Program-made: the position numbers and the translations under genes
Notes under the pieces: generated by a model
Databases searched by the model: none
Told to the model about the DNA's origin: nothing
What the model saw: only the letters and a program-made list of their open reading frames with translations
NCBI GenBank assembly: GCA_964036155.1
Contig: OZ038422.1
Span: forward strand, 55,327,201-55,391,200
Source of the DNA: Diploscapter coronatus
Lineage: Eukaryota; Nematoda; Chromadorea; Rhabditida; Rhabditidae
Direction of reading: 5' to 3'
Length of the DNA: 64,000 bases
Shown here: in pieces, positions 60,201-64,000 of the stretch
Position numbering within the stretch: position 1 is the first letter of the stretch
How the letters are laid out: each line of letters starts with the position of its first letter

Positions 60201-61374
60201 ATTTGAGTGCCGTACGTCGATTCCTGAAACAGACTCAAAATAGCATCTTATGGACCATTTGGAAATTACACAACAATCATGATAAAAAGACAATACGCAT
60301 GAAATAGTAGAAGAAAATAGATTGAAATTCAAGCTCTATTTCATCGTATTGTTGTCGTTTTTTCCAGGTTTTCCATCTTTTTTCGAAATGAAATTCCTAC
60401 CGAAATGAGAATATCCGGCTGAATGTTTGGAATTTCAGCTGCGCAAAGATGACGATCCTCGAGGCACGAAAAATCACCAGTGTAGAGGATTTTCACTCCT
60501 GAATATAAAAATGAAAGATGAAATTTACATTAAAAATAACCAGCAATTTCAATCATGAACATGCAGGCACCCAGCACGTGGCCTGCAACGTACGGCCAGA
60601 AACGCACTCCATTCACCTCCTTCTGCTCGTGAAAATCGATCACCTGAAATTTGTAATTTTTCATTTGAAGAGAAAATGTGTTAGAAAGGAATTCTAAGGA
60701 TATTTTTCAATAAACTTGAAAGCACGTTTAATTATCTAAACTCATTTCCAACCTCGATTTTCTCCATGCTCTTGTCGAGGTCATCTTCAGTGTAGAGCTG
60801 AGTTCTATCAGAAGCCGCAGAGCCAAATCGCGAGATCTGCAAGTTTACTCGTGTACTCAATTTAGTAAGAATTAGGAAACATACTCGAATGTAGTCGCCC
60901 AAAAGCATACGGTAAATGGCTTTGGTTGCGTGGGTCATGAAGCAGCGACCCCGAAATCCTGTTTTCTGGAGCAGCCAGGGCAGAGCGCCGCAGTGATCCA
61001 AGTGGAAATGGGTTATCTGAAAGTTAAGTGAAAATTCAAGATTAAAGATAGCTAAGATTTACCAGCAAGAGGTCGATATTTTCGATATCGACGAAATCGA
61101 CGAAGGGCAGAGCATCGACTCCGTGCATTCCGGGGTGAACTCCACAATCCAGCTGAATAGTTCTTTTTTGAAAGGAAAAAAATTCTTGGTCAAAAATGAT
61201 TAACTTTCTAAATTATGTTTTTTGAAAAATGCTTACCAAAATCTTCTTGCCCTTGAACTGAAGCAGGTGAGCTGATCTGCCGACTTCCTGTCCCGAACCA
61301 AGTGGAGTGAAGCAGAGCACATCCGAATTCTCCTCTCCAGGAGCATCTGACGAATCCATTGCTATTTCTGCCAT
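57272..61374 (-). CDS. CPSF3: CPSF3/CPSF73, pre-mRNA 3'-end-processing endonuclease
   Basis: About 19 exons from 61374 to the stop at 57272. The metallo-beta-lactamase fold opens [20 protein letters not shown] and carries the zinc motif [13 protein letters not shown] (exon 60885-61016). Then [14 protein letters not shown] (60541-60643), [13 protein letters not shown] (60401-60498), ESTYGTQIH, the beta-CASP stretch [50 protein letters not shown] and [16 protein letters not shown]. All catalytic histidines and aspartates are present. The end, [13 protein letters not shown]...QHE*, is the less conserved CPSF100-binding region. CPSF73 cuts pre-mRNA at the poly(A) site in the nucleus. The ATG at 61372-61374 follows an acceptor (AAATGCAG) directly, suggesting trans-splicing. 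A foldback element lies in one intron. Confidence 0.96.
59396..59553. repeat. Foldback (hairpin) element in a CPSF3 intron
   Basis: CTGATTTTCGCATATTCTAT onward (59419-59466) is mirrored by 59493-59538, giving arms of about 46-48 bp with only a few mismatches around a roughly 26 base loop. Weaker inverted similarity (AGGGTC) continues outward. The intron is about 470 bp, several times longer than its neighbours. Confidence 0.8.
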
Positions 61375-61378
61375 TTCT

Positions 61379-61657
61379 CTGCATTTAGTTGTATCAGTCA
61401 CTGATTAAAAGCTTAAAAATCCAAGATAAATGATTTGGTTCCAAACCAAATGGGTCGAAAAGTCACAAGAAAAATTATAATCGAGTTTATTGAACTTCCC
61501 AGATAATATTAAAGAAAAGATAACACAAGATTGAGTCTAAAATAAACGAAATTACACGACAAGAAATGAACAAGAAAGAGGTAAAATAATTCAGTATACA
61601 GTCGAGATAAGTAATCGTGATACGTTGTACTTGTAATTGTTGATTTGGCAGTTTGAA
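61379..61657 (-). promoter_or_regulatory. Short intercistronic region, possible operon junction
   Basis: Only about 285 bp separate the JAZF1-like stop from the CPSF3 ATG. A minus-strand AATAAA (TTTATT at 61486-61491) is followed about 110 bases later by an acceptor, CTAAATGCAG, ending about four bases before the CPSF3 ATG. This spacing matches nematode operons, where the downstream mRNA is trans-spliced about 100 bases after the upstream poly(A) site. Confidence 0.55.
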
Positions 61658-63998
61658 TTACTGATTGTAGTGCGGCTGATTGGGATTGATCACTTCGTGT
61701 TGCGTCTGTTGTTGCTGTTGCTGCTGCTGTTGGTGATTGGGAGGGGGAGGTCGATTGTGGTAGAACTCGGGGCGTTGCATCATTGCCTGCTGAGAGTGGG
61801 AATGGGGAGGATGCATTTCTGAAAGAAACAATTAGGACTTGTCATCAAGAAAAATTATTACCCTGCATCGGAATCCCTTGCTGCTGTTGATTTTGAGCCA
61901 TTTGCTGCTGAAGTTGACCTTGTTGCAAAATTTGTTGAGCCTGAATTTAAAAAATGGTTTTTGCTCAAATATTGGATTAAAATAGGGACCTCCATTCCTC
62001 TTTTCACTAGATACAGATGTCGGGAATTTTGATTTATTCAAATCACCGTGTTTATTATTCGGTAATTTTATGAAACTCGTATGGGGTTTATAAAATTCGA
62101 CTCTCCTCTTTTCACGTGGTGATATTGATTTTTCTGGAAGCTCGCAATTGCGCGTCAAATGTGATACGTCACTTTCACGAATGAATAGTGACGATCAAGA
62201 GCTACAAGATGGTGTATAATATGACCCATAAAGTCACATCTATAATTTTAGCTGGAGGTCCCTAATTGAAAGGCTAAAATAGCTAATAGGAGAAAAAAAA
62301 ACTAATTACCATCTGCGTATGTGAAATGTGAGATCGTCTTTGAGGCGGGGGATGCATCGAATGTGGCTGCTGCATCTGCATGCCTGTCGAGCTCTGAATT
62401 GAAATTTCATCTCAGTTTAAAAGTAACAAATCGAACCGGAATAGCTCCAGAATATGCACTCGATCTTTGCATTGGTCCTTGAGGCTGTTGAGAATAGTTG
62501 CCGATAGATCGAACTGGCAAAGGTGGCTGGGGATTCGGGGTCTAGAATTATTCAATTACAGGAAAAAATTCCTCTAAAATTCCACCTGTTGCATGTACTG
62601 ATGTTGATGTGACTGATTATGCACGGGCTGCTGGAATTGTGACTGTCCCTGGCCTTGTCCCACCTGGTGCTGATTGGGAGCCAGAGCGACAGGCAGAGGA
62701 CGCTGATGGGTCATCATCGAGTGGGAAGGTGCTTGGTTACGCTAAAATCGAAAAAAAAACTAATGAAGTGATTTTCCGAAATCTTATTCTAGGTTCATTG
62801 TAAAAAATGAAAACGTAATCGAATCTTGAAAGTGGGGAAGAATCTCCAAAAATCTAGTAAGTCGATCAACAACACCAGACTCAAATTCGTCATGATTGTA
62901 GGTAGAAGAATAAGTTGCAAGGTTTCTAATAAAACGAAACTAAATTAACCTGTTGCTGTTCCATAGCAGTGCGATGCTGTCGTTCAGCCTGTGCCTGGGT
63001 GATGAGTTGAGCCAGAACTGTTGGGGACGATGGAGCTTGTTCGGGATTCTGTCCAGCATAGCCTGAATAACAGACTTGAATTTTCTCAATTAACGAAATC
63101 TCTACCTCCGGAGGTTTTCTGATGTGCTTGATTGACGTGATTGGTGAGTCCAGCAGGCGTTTTGTATCTCTTGGAGCAGTACTGGCATTTGTGCGGCTTG
63201 GAAGGACTTGAAGGCAACTGTCCGTGCAAGTCGTCGCCATAGCCTTGATTCACATCGTTCTTGTCCTCGAACACAATTCGATGGGCAACTCGGAGATGGT
63301 TCCTGAAATAGAAAATACTTTTTTAATTACGCGTAACTTTTTCCGATTTTTGAAATGAAACAACAAATCAACGTTAAAGCGAAATTACCGTAATCCGTGT
63401 ATGTTTTTGTACCGCAAGTGGCAGTCGATTATCGTGCATTTGAATCGCATTTCTGGGTCACTGGAATCATTCAATTTCAATTTGAAAATAGGAAAAATAG
63501 ATATATACTTCGTAGAGCATTCGTCGAGATCTTCAGGAGGATTGTTGTTAGCTGGCACCTCGTTGGGAATGTCGAGATTGAGATGCGGTGCTGAGCTGAC
63601 CGAGGGCATAGAGACAGACACGGGAGCGTGATAGGAATGATGTGGATGGGGGTGAGACAGCGAGTGCTGGGACTGAGACTGCGGAATGGGGAGGGGCTGT
63701 TGCTGCAGCTGGACTGGCGCTGGCTGGGAAGGCAACGGATGATTCTGAGCCACCATTCCTCGGGAGTCGCGCATTTCGATGTAATCTGAAGGAGAATCAA
63801 TCATTGGTTTGTCTTTATGAAGCTTCACCATTTCAACAATATAGATTCGGAAATTTCATCTACTTTTCCATTTATCAATATATACCATTTGCTACAAAAG
63901 TAGATGGGCGTTTAAAACAAGTACTTATAAAGCAATTATAAAATGAAATAGGGGAAAAAAACGTTACTCTGTGGATTCCTCGCATTGGCATTAGACAT
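61658..63998 (-). CDS. JAZF1/SFP1-like C2H2 zinc-finger protein with Q-rich tail
   Basis: Exons: 63968-63998 (MSNANARNPQ), about 63535-63786, 63389-63454, 63107-63303, then smaller ones to the stop at 61658. An early Pro/Gln/His-rich stretch leads to FKCTIIDCHLRYKNIHGLRN then HLRVAH (first C2H2) and KPHKCQYCSKRYKTPAGLTN then HVNQAH (second C2H2). The paired RYKN..GL...H and KP.KC..C.KRYKT..GL..H fingers are the hallmark of JAZF1/SFP1-type proteins, chromatin-associated factors tied to the NuA4 acetyltransferase in mammals. The C-terminal half is Gln/Pro/His-rich (QQQQ runs near 61700 and 61880), like a transcriptional activation region. The ATG lies two bases from the window end, so further 5' exons cannot be excluded. 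Confidence 0.75.
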
Positions 63999-64000
63999 TA

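Noticed and set aside
61375..61401. Upstream extension of CPSF3 from a GTG codon
   Set aside because: An acceptor sits immediately before the ATG at 61374, and homologues start at about this point.

Overview
This is a eukaryotic window and almost certainly nematode. Genes are broken by many short introns whose acceptors are often TTTTCAG. Families typical of nematodes are present: an Srh-type serpentine receptor, CUB-like secreted proteins and a spliced-leader-like 22-mer at 31919-31940. The sequence is AT-rich between compact GC-richer exons. I joined exons by hand from reading frame, splice sites and family alignment, so splice positions can be off by a few bases. I cannot name the species.

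Layout. 1-291 (-): first exons of an adenosine deaminase, cut by the window edge. About 2850-11191 (-): a long low-complexity, coiled-coil gene that I do not recognise, with a 4 kb intron. 12754-24915 (+): a 37-exon NACHT plus WD40 protein (NWD1/NWD2/TEP1 type) of about 1,671 residues ending in a CaaX-like CSIL. 25.7-46.15 kb is an accessory region: two inverted arms (25.68-28.73 kb and 42.08-46.15 kb), each with an ELO fatty-acid-elongase-like gene that looks degenerate, flank a 13 kb spacer. The spacer holds an Ig+EGF+transmembrane gene, an Srh-like receptor, a receptor pseudogene with an in-frame stop and CUB-like genes. Small hairpin elements and MITE-like inverted repeats are frequent here. 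46.92-64.0 kb (-) is a conserved housekeeping run: F-box-like gene, synaptojanin (Sac domain, 5-phosphatase, proline-rich tail), CPSF3/CPSF73 (3'-end-processing endonuclease) and a JAZF1-like zinc-finger gene.

How they fit together. JAZF1-like and CPSF3 lie in the same direction only about 285 bp apart, with an AATAAA and then a splice acceptor just before the CPSF3 ATG, as in a nematode operon. Synaptojanin and the F-box-like gene follow at 600-750 bp and could be separate units. The NACHT gene and the unrecognised minus-strand gene are divergent across 11.2-12.7 kb.

The most notable signals are: at least six introns in four genes that appear to use GC rather than GT donors; the inverted duplication with hairpins at its ends; a 630 bp foldback element with a clean TA empty site in the other arm; an SL1-like sequence followed by GC instead of GT; and the C-terminal prenylation motif on the NACHT-WD40 protein.
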